DNA of 58,780 nt from Blastocladiella emersonii ATCC 22665 (taxonomy: Eukaryota; Blastocladiomycota; Blastocladiomycetes; Blastocladiales; Blastocladiaceae). Every line of letters starts with the position of its first letter. Positions within the stretch are counted from its first letter, which is position 1. The position numbers were made by a program, and so were the translations under genes. Shown here piece after piece: positions 1-10,352 of this stretch. Below the pieces are notes generated by a model, which saw only the letters and a list, made by a program, of their open reading frames with translations, had not been told where the DNA came from and did no database searches. The stretch covers positions 1 to 58,780 of the forward strand of contig JANHCV010000019.1 in the NCBI GenBank assembly GCA_025594325.1. The letters are read 5' to 3'.

Positions 1-510
1 CGCGAGTACTCTACGCTGACGACCGAGTTTGTGTCTGACGGGTCGGGCAACGTGGCGGGCGTGAACACGGTCAAGGTGGCGTGGCGCAAGGACGACGCTG
101 CTTCGGGGAAGTGGGTCATGGAGCAGGTGGCGGGCACGCACGCGACGTACAAGGCGGACGTGGTGCTGCTCGCCATGGGCTTCGTGGGGCCCGAGGCCGA
201 GCTCCTGACGCAGCTGGGCGTGGCGACGTCGCCCGCGACGCGCGCGGTCGCGGCGGACACGGCGAGCTACGCGACGTCGGTGCGCGGCGTGTTCGCGGCG
301 GGCGACTGCCGGCGCGGCCAGTCGCTCGTGGTGTGGGGCATCCGCGAGGGCCGCGAGGCGGCGCGCCAGATCGACGAGTACGTGCGCGGCGACGGCCGCG
401 TGTCGGCGCTGCCCACGACGGGCGGGATGAGCGCGCGCGCCTACTCGCTCGACGCGGTGCGGCTGCCGGCCGTCGCTGCGGGCGGCGGCGTGGCCACGGC
501 GGCGGTTTGA
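1..510 (+). CDS. GLT1: Glutamate synthase C-terminus, 5'-truncated by window edge
   Basis: The frame is open from base 1 and ends in TGA at 508-510, giving about 169 residues. Visible are the end of an FAD/NAD(P)H-binding fold of the GltD type: a hydrophobic run AD-VVLLAMGFVGPE, then VFAAGDCRRGQSLVVWGI and EGREAARQIDEY. The GDCRRG...SLVVWAI-type motif is the FAD-contacting end of the beta subunit or domain of glutamate synthase, which oxidises NAD(P)H to supply electrons for glutamate formation from glutamine and 2-oxoglutarate. In fungi this domain is the C-terminal part of one large polypeptide (GLT1); whether that fusion holds here lies outside the window. It is the only clear host metabolic gene seen. 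The Ala/Gly-rich tail after residue ~140 is not conserved in the family. Confidence 0.85.
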   Translation, partial: REYSTLTTEFVSDGSGNVAGVNTVKVAWRKDDAASGKWVMEQVAGTHATYKADVVLLAMGFVGPEAELLTQLGVATSPATRAVAADTASYATSVRGVFAAGDCRRGQSLVVWGIREGREAARQIDEYVRGDGRVSALPTTGGMSARAYSLDAVRLPAVAAGGGVATAAV

Positions 511-1548
511 TTGCTTGAGAAGAACGAGACGCGAGAACGATTGGTTGTGAGGAGAATGACGTCGATATATATACACTGATATTGGCTTAGAGTCTGATTG
601 CGTCTCTCTCCCCGCTTGTTGTGGTGCGTGTGATCTCAGAGTTTGAGTGGGAGCGGGTGCACGGCAAGGGCGAGCGAACGAGTAGCTCTGCTTCTCTAAT
701 AAGCTTACAAAACGGGCGCGTCGCGCAGTAGTAGCTCCTTGGGTGCGGCGAGCCGCATCGAGACAGATGTCTTGCGAGTACATACTGATCAAGCGAGTGA
801 TCGGCCCACACAGGGCGATGGGCACCGCGCGGCGCGAAGCTGTCTGCGTGCACCAATGAGGGTTCGTGGGACATGAAAGGCCAGGTCTGACACCTCGGAG
901 CGACCAAGGAATCGACTGCAGAAACGTTGTGTTGCAAGGCGCGCGACTACTCTTCCTCGTGGTCGTATTTTGGCAGCCGAATGATGGATGCGCGCTTCAA
1001 AGGAAACATATACAAAGCGGGAATGTGACGTTGTTGCTTTTCCCTCGCAATCCGCGCAAGCACGCGATGCAGCAGCCATGGCAGGGGTTCATGAATCGGC
1101 CCACGGTCATTGGTAGCGCGGCTGGAATTGCCAACGGTCTTGCTCGCTGACAGAAGCTGAGTTAGTTGAGGACTATTGTGGCAGATTGAATGATAATGGC
1201 GTCTGAGACAATCCCGCTTTTCCCTTAAACACTACACATTGATCGGCCCGATGGGCTGAGATGTGTTCCGCGTGGGCAGCGACATCAGCGTTCACTTTGT
1301 CTTGCGAGTACAGCTACGTCACGCCACGGTTCCGTTGCAATAATTTGAAGCTTTGATTACGTTGAATCCGTGCACTGAAATATATTGTGCTTCTCTTCAC
1401 GCACACATGTCGAGGGGATCAACCAAGACGACGCGTTGCTCATAACACGTGACTATCCGCTCAGCGATCACACGCTCTCGAAGCCTCCCACGCTGGTCGA
1501 GCAAGAAAGATTGTCGGTACTTCCACCCATAACTTTACTTTGAACCAC
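511..1548. other. Intergenic stretch, no gene seen
   Basis: Downstream flank of the glutamate synthase gene. Frames here are short, overlap on both strands and show no recognisable motif. A TATATATA run lies near 571. I see no RNA gene or transposon end. Confidence 0.5.
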
Positions 1549-2000
1549 CTAGACGCTTTGCGTCTGGTCTTCAATTGAGGGCTTACGCCCTCCGCCACGT
1601 TGGAGCGACGGGTCGCATGGGAGGTCTAGCCTGCTGAAAGTCGCGCGAGACGTTTGAAGTCGCCCCTCATCATCATCAAGTTTCTTGCTACACTGATGCT
1701 CGAGCATCTCTGCGGCGCACAAACACTCACGATACCGCTTGGACTGATATATCCCTTGCGCCTCATTCTCGGCATCCCCTGTGCTCGCAACCTTCCGTTC
1801 AAGTGCACCGCTGGGCAGAACAGTCTCAAAACTCGCAGGTGAGTTTTCGCGACGGTGATGCCGTGGACGAAAGCGACCTTGGTGAACTCATTGTGCGCTG
1901 CGACATGAAGGGTGCCCAGCGGCAAAGTCGACAACGTGGACGGACGCGCGTCAGGTGCTTCGTTGACCGAGGCCGCGGTCGCGTCGCCGTCAACGTCCAT
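1549..2000 (-). pseudogene. Hypothetical gene, frame-disrupted or spliced
   Basis: Not recognised. The ATG at 1998-2000 (minus) has a good context (ACACC before ATGG) and opens an acidic N-terminus, MDVDGDATAASVNEAP, for ~60 residues. That frame then loses coding character. A second frame on the same strand is open for ~100 residues to a TAG at 1549-1551, with an ordinary mix of residues (for example QGIYQSKRYRECLCAAEML). The two frames fit one protein broken by a frameshift or joined by a short intron, but I cannot fix the junction. The stop lies inside the double-hairpin unit at 1551-1592. Upstream on the same strand is a purine/pyrimidine-skewed tandem repeat that could sit in the 5' leader. 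Confidence 0.4.
1551..1592. repeat. Double GC hairpin
   Basis: Two perfect small hairpins in a row: AGACGC-TTT-GCGTCT at 1551-1565 and GAGGGC-TTAC-GCCCTC at 1577-1592. Similar mini-hairpins occur at 2635-2651, 4507-4520 and 31848-31868. It overlaps the end of a hypothetical gene, so it could be a terminator-like RNA structure or a small mobile GC cluster. Confidence 0.7.
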
Positions 2001-2078
2001 GGTGTAGTTGAAGCGTACTTGGCTGGGAGGAAGCTCGGCACGATGGACGTGCGATCTTGGCGGAGATGAAGATTGAGG

Positions 2079-2152
2079 CGGTGAAGAGGTTCACAAGAGA
2101 GGACGGTGAAGAGGTTCACAAGAGGAGACGGTGAGGAGGTTCACGAGAGGAC
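2079..2152. repeat. Tandem repeat, ~25 bases x3
   Basis: Three head-to-tail imperfect copies of a unit containing GGTGAAGAGGTTCACAAGAG. The third copy carries GGTGAGGAGGTTCACGAGAG. It lies ~80 bases upstream of the hypothetical minus-strand ATG at 2000. Confidence 0.8.
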
Positions 2153-2634
2153 AACAGGCTGTATGTGGTGGCTAATACTAGCAACTGGTCAAAGGAACAA
2201 GAGAGAGAGGGGATGCGGAGGCGCGTCGTCCGATGTGAGCGGGCCGACGCGTCGCTCGGTGAGGTGAGGCGGTCCGCGGCGATGACAAAAGAGATCGGCG
2301 CGGTGCGCGTGACGCGCGTGACGCGGGCGGGGTCGCACGCGTCCGGTGACTGTGGCGCAACGCGGTCACGTGTACTTGATGGCGTCGACAGTCGCGCTTG
2401 GGGAGCTAAAATTCAACGTTGGTTAGCTGCTGTTCATGGGCCAAAAAACATTCAAAACCGTACCCACCCTCGAAACCCGAAATGTACAAGAAGAGGACAG
2501 AGTCGCGCGGGAAACCGTAGCGGCACACTTTTCTACCGCTGTCCTTGTCCTTGTCCTTGTCCTTGCTGCGGCATTTCGTGCAGCTCGCGAGGTGGTGGTA
2601 CAGGTGCGTCTGGTGGAGGCGCAGCAGCTTAATG

Positions 2635-2651
2635 GAGGGCTGGAAGCCCTC
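2635..2651. repeat. GC mini-hairpin
   Basis: GAGGGCT-GGA-AGCCCTC, a 7-base perfect stem with a 3-base loop, followed directly by a weaker CCTCT/AGAGG stem. Same style as the 1551-1592 pair. Confidence 0.6.
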
Positions 2652-2706
2652 TCTTTAGAGGGGGAAACCAGACCAGGGGGACTCCGAATAGACGGGTGAA
2701 GCCGAA

Positions 2707-2744
2707 GTGAACCGCCGTGAACCGCCGTGAACCGCCGTGAACCC
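2707..2744. repeat. 10-base tandem repeat
   Basis: Just under four exact units of GTGAACCGCC/CCGTGAACCG phase, immediately after the 2635 hairpins. Short and exact, so of recent slippage origin. Confidence 0.85.
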
Positions 2745-2789
2745 GCGCGGCTCGCTCCGCGCCGCCCACGTCAGCAACCCCGCGGTGCG

Positions 2790-3587
2790 GCCACCGCCGC
2801 CACGTCGCCCGTCGTGTTCAAGTCGCATCCGCGCCCGCCGAGCACGCATAGGACGGCTAGCGCCCCTCTATGCGTGCCAGACACCTTCGAGGGCATGGTA
2901 TGTCGTCGCTGTGACGGTGCATTCGCGTCGTGCTGAGTCAGTGCGCGCGCCAGCGAGCCGTGCACTGTCGCTAACCCGCCGACACTCAAGAAGGAGGACA
3001 GTTTGTGGGGCATGTCAAGTCCGAGGTTGTCCTCGTGGCGCGCGCCGACCTGTTTACGTCCAAGGACACGCGTATGGCGCACAGGTTTGACTGACACGCG
3101 TCCCGCCGCGACTGACCTCCAACCTTGCTTCTAGGCCACGTTTGGCGCGGCGACGGGCTCAAGCGCATGGTCGTGACCAAGCCCGAGTGGAACCGTGCCA
3201 TGCTGGCGATCAACGAGGAAGTGGACCTGGATCTCCGCGACGTCGGCGACAAGAGCGTTGGGATCTGCGCCACGGTCGCCCTTATGGTACAACTTCTCAG
3301 CGCTCGTCGTACCCTGACTCGCTCACTCAATCTGGTCCCGACTCGCACGCTGCAGGCAGCGAGCTCCCTTGTCGTCGTCGAGGAGACTGGGATCAAGCTC
3401 GACGAGGGTGACGCAGAGGTACGTGTTCAATAAGACGCGCAAGAGTCCAGGTCTGATCATGCCGTACGCTCACCACCTCGCCCACGAAAAGCTGTGCCGC
3501 AACGACCTTCCGGCCACGTACAAGCGCCTCGGTGCCTACGACATCAACAAAAAACTCAACACGCCGTCTGACCTATTCATCTGCTAG
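2790..3587 (+). pseudogene. Multi-exon hypothetical gene, frameshifted
   Basis: Not recognised as a family. Four coding blocks join cleanly at GT-AG borders: a block ending at 2897, intron 2898-3001, block 3002-3071 (FVGHVKSEVVLVARADLF), intron 3072-3134 (63 bases), block 3135-3286 (HVWRGDGLKRMVV... AINEEVDLDLRD), intron 3287-3355 (69 bases), then a block starting AASSLVVVEETGIKLDEGD. Near 3416 the frame must shift to continue as YVFNKTRKSPGLIMPYAHH, which stays open to a TAG at 3585-3587. The shift is either a one-base lesion or a mis-called border, hence pseudogene. No ATG is evident; the 5' end is lost in the tandem-repeat area. The coherent splice pattern argues that this was a real expressed gene, host or transposon-borne. 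Confidence 0.45.
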
Positions 3588-3759
3588 GCCAAGGTACGCG
3601 TCCTTGCTGCTGCAGTCAGCACACTACTGCCTGCCATCGCTCACTGCTGGCCTCTCGCCACCACACTGTCTAGACGTGCTGGGTTCCAACGTGCGAGCAG
3701 GACTGCCTGTCCTGTAGCTGTATATAATGTGTATTTTTTTACCCCTGCTCGCTGACTCC

Positions 3760-3988
3760 GATATCACACAATATGACGCGATGTCGCGTCATCTCGCAAG
3801 ATCTCAAACCCACCCCGATATCGGCCTAGATAGTGCTACATCGCTCGATAGCAACTCTGGTTTTCCGTGCTATCATATCGCATGATATCGTACGATATCG
3901 AACCTTGATATCGACCTAAATCCTCCAATATTGCGGGTCCGCGGCGGCCCTGGCGGGAGGTCGATATCGCGCGATCTCAAGCGATATC
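3760..3988. promoter_or_regulatory. Array of GATATC palindromes
   Basis: Seven GATATC sites in 229 bases, several extended to CGATATCG or TGATATCG, with half sites between. Chance expectation for a 6-base word is under 0.1 in this length. It resembles a multi-site protein-binding array or subterminal transposon repeats, but no matching transposon ends were found beside it. Confidence 0.55.
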
Positions 3989-4156
3989 GCCCATTCTCAG
4001 CCAAGATCGTCATCTACGGGTTTACTGATGCAGCCGTGGGAACGCGTTGCGCCACACTCAATAGACCTTTCCGACCGCCCCCACTGTGTGGCTGAAACGC
4101 CACCACGTGAGCCAATCCCCCGTGCGACGCGGTGCAGGCTTTCCCCCCGGCGCCGC

Positions 4157-4412
4157 TCACATGATGATACCGCCCGGGCACAAGCCTCGGCCCGGGGGGA
4201 CAGTCGGAAAGGTGAATTGACCAGCTTTGACGCAACGCGAGCAGCGCTCGCTTGGACGCGTCGCGTCACTCCTGTCACCACTCTTCTTGCATGACACGTT
4301 TACTTGGCGCGTCGCGCGTATCGCGTCGTTAAATAAAAGCGACACTCACCTTGCGAGGAGATGACTGCAGGCTAGAGAGCTTGGGGGCGGGAGACGCGGA
4401 CGCGTTGGTCAT
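4157..4412 (-). CDS. Small two-exon protein with CxxC (63 aa)
   Basis: Read on the minus strand, the ATG at 4410-4412 begins MTNASASPAPKLSSLQSSPR, a Ser/Pro-rich N-terminus typical of fungal proteins. Exon 1 is 4350-4412. The intron 4286-4349 is 64 bases with a GTGAGT donor and CAAG acceptor, the same size class as the other introns here. Exon 2 (4157-4285) carries SERCSRCVKAGQFTFP and ends ...CPGGIIM with a stop. The CxxCxKAG stretch resembles half of a fungal zinc-cluster motif, but the following cysteines are missing, so no DNA-binding role can be claimed. It could be a decayed or truncated gene. Confidence 0.35.
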
Positions 4413-4506
4413 ATCCCGTGAATCGCGTGAAACACGTGCGGGACGGCGTGACTGTACGGGAGACCCATTGCACCCCACTGCGCGCGCGTCGCCTGTGCAA
4501 ACATAG

Positions 4507-4520
4507 AGGGCTTTAGCCCT
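4507..4520. repeat. GC mini-hairpin
   Basis: AGGGC-TTTA-GCCCT, a 5-base perfect stem. Located between the small two-exon gene and the gene-free stretch that follows. Confidence 0.5.
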
Positions 4521-4679
4521 GACTCCGTTCGGATGTATGATTTGCGGGACTCTGCTCAACTAGCTTTCCATGGTGTGGTGACAGGATGCAACGCGCGCGC
4601 TTGTGATGGGCTGGCAATGCAAGAAACCGGACGCCTTGTGGACTGAGTGAGACGAGACTGGCTTCAATTGCAGCTATGA

Positions 4680-5830
4680 CTGATATCGTGCTAGGACTCG
4701 TCCCTCGTCGAATACAGCGGGACTCGTGAGCGCGAATCGCGATGCGTCAGGAAAACCGTGCATGTGAAGCTGTTTTTGACTTTTGCGCGCTTTCCGTTTC
4801 TCGTGTTCTGGCGCGTTGGCTGCGGAAGTGGCGGCGGGAGCTGAATATGACCAAATAGACAGCCCTTCATCTTCTGGAACGACTCCATGCACTGCGAGAT
4901 GCTCACATACGCGCACACGCAGCCAGCAACGCTTCAGCGATACGACAATCGATTGAGCGCTACAATATTTCCTGTTGTTGTGTGCCCATGAGAGGCGGGC
5001 ACCATCAAACGCTTCCCAACGCAGTGCGTGCACGTGCAATGCTTGTCTTTTCCGCGCACAAGGCTACTGAGATCAGACTCGTGATGTACGAGGGCGTGAT
5101 AATGATACCCAGCCCGTTGGCCTTGTTTCATTCATTGGACGTGAGCGACTGCTCGATTTCCTTCCAGAGTCTCAAGTAGCGCGAAAGCTATTTCTACTAC
5201 GAAAGCGGTCAACGTTGACGAGATCAACGCAATCGAAATCAAAGCTCTCAAAGAGTTGGAGCCCGAATGGAGGAGGCACTTGCGTCCGCAATGGCCATTG
5301 TGCTCCACCACTCGCGTATCCAGCTCTGCGACGTGATCAGAGTTTAAGCACTCTGACAGACCTCGAAGTGCGCCCATGTCAGACGAAGACAACGTTGTTT
5401 TTTTCAACGTTTTTTTTTTGACGTTTTTTTTTTTTTTTTTTTTGACGGGAGCAGTGGAACTCAACCACGCTTTCCGAGACGTAATAGTTGCGCTCGACGA
5501 GAAAGCCAAAGTCGCTCCACCGCCACATCTGCTGGACGTTAACGTAGTCAAAGGAAAGCGGCTGCTCGCGAGCATTGTTGGCGCCAGTCCAACAGACAGT
5601 GCGCGCTGATGCGCACATCCGCTCTTTGCACGACTACGACAGCAGGGTATATATAGCTGCTGCTGAGATTCGCCATTGAGCTGCACCAGGGGTGCGTGCG
5701 TTGCACACTCTGACTCAGCAAGCAGTAGGCGACTAGGCTGGCTAGTAAGTTGACTGAGCTCCAATGCCAGTTCACACCCTAAGCTGGAAAGAGAATGACG
5801 TGTCGAAATCGCTATAAAATAGGGAGCCAA
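4680..5830. other. Gene-poor stretch with poly(T) tract
   Basis: No gene can be supported. Minus-strand fragments look coding-like for ~50 residues each (for example around 5460-5600 and 4691-4900) but are out of frame with one another, so they may be remnants of the helicase element that follows. A T-rich tract at 5399-5443 shows T runs of 7, 10 and 20 separated by CAACG or GACG. TATATATA at ~5648 and CTATAAAAT at ~5812 resemble plus-strand TATA boxes, without a convincing gene behind them. Confidence 0.4.
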
Positions 5831-5905
5831 GAAACAGGTAAAGGTTGCCTCCCCCGTTAGGTCTTGCAGATGGGCATACTTGGCAAGGAAGTGTCAGCCT
5901 TGCGT

Positions 5906-8280
5906 TCAACTAAGGCCTTGAATGTCTCGGTCGCTCAGCGCCAATAGCGCGGCCGTTTTTGAGCGCGCGCACTGGCGCGTTGCGCTGCTGGTCCGCGGCC
6001 GAGGCAAACGGGTTGATGTTGGAAGCGAACTGCAAGCCCTTGGAGGGGTTGCCAAAGGTACCGATGGGCGCGAACATGGGCATCTTGAGGGCTACACGAC
6101 AGATCAAACGGCGGTGCGCACAAGATAAGGATATCATCACCGCGTCGTACACAAGATAGGATCATGCACAGGAAGCGCGACAGTAGCAACCCGTGCGTCA
6201 TGTTGGCAAGGTGAACAATGACCCTAGTTGAGAGTCATTTCTTAAGCTATATGCGCCGTCAGCGCGTACGCAAGCTTGAGCGGGAACTGGGCTGAATGGA
6301 TTGTCTTGGTTAGCTTGGCCACCTTGTTTTTGAAACGGGACGGCGTGATCTTGCGGTGCAGTGGAAAGCAGCTGTCAAGACATGCGGCCCAGATTCTTGT
6401 TGGGCCAAATGATGACAACGTCAACTTCTCCATTCGTGTCGATGGACTAGGGGTGGGTGCGTTGCACACTCTGTCTCAGCAGTAGGCGACTAGTCCGGCT
6501 TGCTGCCCGAACTTTGAAGTTGGTTCTCGCCCAAAGGTGAATAGAGATTACGATGCAATCGAGGTAAAGGATCGATCGCATCAGGATGGAGTCCGAGGCG
6601 ACGCGCGTGTTTCGCGGCGGCCATTGAGTTACACGCGTCGCGCACCGAGTCCTGCGCCGTGATGAGGACCTGGTCGTTTCAGTCGTCAATCCGCTCTGGA
6701 TGGTGGTCCAGCACGACGTCTGCCCAGCGCGAGCCGAGGAATTCGATCGCACGCTGCGAGGCGTTGTAGCTGCGCAGGTCCTGGAGCACGTCGAGGAACT
6801 CCGCATAGCCTGACTGCCGCATCTGCTGGACAAGGAAGAAGACCGAGTTGAAGGCGAGCCACTGGTCTCAACCGAGGTTGGCATCAGTTTGAGTTCTTCT
6901 GGCCGCTGGCCGCTCCTCGCGCTTCAACGCGTGCTTCTTCTACTGCTGCCGAGTCTCGCCGTCGACCTGCATCAAGTCTCCATCATGAGCCGCGTCCACC
7001 TCGGGCTCTGGATCGCTTTTGACCAGCTGCTCGGATGAAACCGTGAGCGAGCGCGCCATGATGGGCTCGAAGTGGAAAAAGTCGCCAAACGCGAGGACGT
7101 GAAGGCCGCCAAACAGGCGATGGTCACAGCTCGGGTACAGCGCGTCAAAGCGCAAGTGCATGGCGGCAAAGAGCTCGGCGCCGACCATGGAGATCTCGTT
7201 GATGGGGACAGCCTGGACCTTGCGGTACGAGGCTTCGAGCTCGGCCTTGGCTAAGTTGCTCATCGGCTTGGCCGCAGAGACGGCGGTATCAATACCACAC
7301 GTGGCGTGGATCGTGGAGCCGCCAATCGGCGCTGCGGCTACGCCCGTTGGCGCACAGATGTTGAGCCACGAATTGCGGCCCTTTAAAACGAACATGTCGC
7401 GAATCGAGTTGATGACACGGCTCCTACCCGTGCCCGCCTCGCCGTGGACAAGCATGAGGAGCTGCTCGACTTCAGCGCCGCCGCGCTTGATGGCATCGAG
7501 CGCCGACTCGACCCGCTTGATGACGCGTCAGAGATCAACTTGCTCGAGAGTTGCGCTGTTGTTGGTTTGTGAATCGGCGATCAGCTTGCTGGGCGACGTG
7601 TTCACGTCGTTGCGGAAGTCGTTGTTTCACCGGAGCCAGTCGCTGCCCTACTCGAGCATGTTCTCAAAGAGATCAAGCGTCCTTCCACGTGCCGCGAGCC
7701 GGTACCACTTCGTTGGTGGTGCGGAACGGCTTGAACAAGATCATGGAGATCATCGCGCGCGACTTGGTGCTGCCAATGTCGGACGACTGGCTGACCTGCT
7801 TGTTGAACAGCGGCACGGGAACGACCTTGGTCGCGCGCATCGCCACATTGAGCTTGCCAACTGCAGGATGCGTCTCGCGGAACTTGTACCGCGGCTTGGC
7901 GTGGCGACCGCGCTTGGCGCGCGGCGCGTTGCCGTCGTCGGCACGTCGTCAGGTACGGACTGCTGCGAGCGGTTTGTCGCGGCCTTGATGGGCTCCGGAC
8001 AAAGTCGTACAGCGAGTGACTCGAGCCTGCTGGGTCGGTGCATGCAGTGGTCGCTGATCGTGATCTTGTTGGTGATCGGGCGGTTCGAGAACGTAATGTA
8101 CTTGACGTCGTTATCGTCGTCCTGCTGCTCGAGCTCGCGTTCATTGTTCACTGCCGCCGCGCCGTCCTCGCCGATGCGCTGCGCGTTGGTCGTGTTGTCC
8201 GCTGCGTCTGAGCCCTCCGCGTTCGTGACCATGCACAGGAACTGGTAGAGATAGAGGGACATCTGGCGAGGTCTCAATAC
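5906..8280 (-). pseudogene. Helitron/PIF1-type helicase relic, copy A
   Basis: Minus-strand remnant of a superfamily 1 helicase of the kind in Helitrons. In order: KITISDHCMHRPSRLES and SLYDFVR; HAKPRYKF...THP; FKPFRTTNEV; Walker A GEAGTGRS with NICAPTGVAA; Walker B region INEISMVGAELF; FGDFFHFEPI; FLDVLQDLR...QRAIEFLG; and QFPLKLAYALTAHIA, motif VI. From 7650 to ~6490 one frame runs without indels but with six stops (7650, 7629, 7530, 6942, 6870, 6681, minus-strand starts). Walker A Lys is Arg, Walker B Asp is Asn, and motif VI runs into a TAA where Gln is expected. Further frameshifts lie upstream. Functional helicase is excluded. No Rep/HUH nuclease motif was seen, so Helitron origin is inferred from the helicase type only. 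Confidence 0.75.
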
Positions 8281-8321
8281 GCGCGACCATGTCGAGGGGC
8301 TGAATTTCTCGGGGGCAGTGC

Positions 8322-9260
8322 CTTAGTTGAAGCCACGAGGTTTGTATTAAGTTGAGCTGCAATCACAGCGAGAACGAGAAGCGGAGAACAGGATCTCATG
8401 ATTTCTTCAGAACTCACGCAGAGTGGGTGACACGGGAACGTCTCAAGAGAGAAAAGAAAATCCGAACTGATGAACGTTCAAAAAGTGAATTCATCATCTT
8501 GATCAACACGGGGGTAGGGAAGTGCGCAAAATGCAGAAGTGGACCAAATCGGTCGGGACTCCACAGGATGATGCTATATGTGGTGCCAACCTAGTTGCAT
8601 AGAGTGACCGAGTAAATTTTATTGGAGGATTTGGAGAAAATTGAGGAAAAGATAATTCGATCGCGAGGAAGTCGCGTGGCGCGACGCGTCGCGGTGCATC
8701 ACGTGAGAAACAGCACGATTTTGAGCTCATCGATAGCCCAGCTTGACGCGGAATTCAGCTCGACAGAAACTCAGCCTACTGCTGAGAAAAAAAGTCTTTG
8801 GCTTGTCCAATGACGCCGTTCACAATCCCACAACTATACAATGCGAAGCGAGGCATAGCTGGTGATTTGACGCATTGAGGGGTTGGCCAATATACTGCGG
8901 TGACATACAGCGGGTTGATGTTCCGTATCGTAATACTACGTGCCTTAAAGAGCAGCTTGAGACTTGATGGGGACGTGGTCAGTTAGTCTTGCTTGATGAT
9001 AGCAGTTTTGCAGGGTCGAGCATGCGCCATTTGATTTTGCTCTGACCGCTCCTCTCAATGACAAGCTGCCGCCAAAGAAGTGATCAAGTTATCAAGGGCT
9101 TGCAGACAAAATCGATGCACTCGAGGTCAAAGCTTTTGTCCAGATGATGACTGAGTTAATGCGCGTGTTTTGCGACGGCCATTGTGTTCCTTGCGCCACG
9201 CACCCAAGATCTTGTTGCGCGGCGCGCGTGATGCTCGGGTCACGCGTGCGCAACTAGCGC
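8322..9260. other. No gene seen
   Basis: Between the two helicase relics. AT-richer than its surroundings. It contains one inverted copy of the CAGCAGTAGG-type repeat word (~8771) but no coherent frame, tRNA or transposon end. Confidence 0.5.
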
Positions 9261-9960
9261 TAATTGTGCCACATTTGCCACTGCTGCAATCACGTCTGTT
9301 TGGCGCGAACTGCAACTGGTGACTTGCCACTTGTTTCCCTTTGCTCTCAAAAGGTGGCTGCACCCTCGCTGCAGACGTGAGCTCAAGAGCTCACGTTTTT
9401 GGATCATACAGATACCTTGGGAATCGTGTGGGATCAACACCACCAGCGCCATGTTCCCCTGCGGTACTCATCGGTTCTGCACTGTGATGAGCACACAATT
9501 GCTCCAGTTGTTGAGCCGCTCTGGATGCTGGCCCAGCACAACGTCAGCTTGACACAAGCAATGGTACCCAACCACGCGCTGCAAGATGTTGCGGTTGCGC
9601 AGGTTCTGGAGCACATTTAGGAATCCCGTGTCGCCTGACTGCCACCTTTGCTGCTGACTGCCACCTTTGCTGCACAAGGAAGACAGCAGAGTTGAGGCAA
9701 GCCACTGGTTGCAACCAAGGTTGGCGTTGGTTTGGGTTTTGCTGGCTGCTGGCAGCTCCTAGCGCTTTGACGTGCGCTTCCTTTTATTTGGCCAAGGCTT
9801 GCTATCAAAGTGCATTGGGCCTCCATCATGTGTGACAGCCACCCAAGCCCAAGGTGCGCGTTTGGCCAGCTCCTCAGATGGGAGTGTGAGCAAGCGCGCC
9901 ACAATGGGCTCAAACCGGACAAAACAGTCACCAAGCGCAAGGACGTGCAGTCCACCAAAT
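9261..9960 (-). pseudogene. Helicase relic copy B, C-terminal piece
   Basis: Minus-strand sequence homologous to copy A at 6660-7100: a decayed HVLALGDCFVRFEPI-like block, then FLNVLQNLRNRNILQRVV and a segment matching copy A's HHPERIDD region. Frames are broken repeatedly. It is the 3' part of one helicase whose 5' part lies at 12447-12875; the 2486-base transposon at 9961-12446 separates them. A local duplication of ~15 bases (GGCAGTCAGCAGCAAA type) sits at ~9640-9675. Confidence 0.6.
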
Positions 9961-10352
9961 CATTGGGAAATGGGGGGTCACCCCGCTGCGGTGGATCACG
10001 AAGATCTTCCTAGATCACTGTGATCTACGAAGATCTTAGCCTTGCAGAAATCTAGCCCCGCTCGACCAGTCCGGAGTGGTTCCGCTCGCGAAGATCTTGG
10101 CACCCAACATAGATCTACGAGTGATCTATCGTGCTCGACCACAAATCTATGAAGTAGTCGAGCGCTTGCACTCGCGCAGCGAACGGCTTTGAGACAAAAC
10201 TCGCGCGACGCGTCCTTGACTGTCAAATCACAACACCAATCATCGCTGCCTTTGTCCTCCATAGTCGCGTTTGGAATAAATCAAGCAGTTCACTGGACTA
10301 TCTCTCAGTCGTGCACCAGCTCGTCGCACAGGCGGGTCGGGAGAACCGTGGT

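Noticed and set aside
5812-5945. Plus-strand gene behind CTATAAAAT at 5812
   Set aside because: The only downstream frame (from 5870) is 25 codons and antisense to the helicase relic; no conservation evidence.
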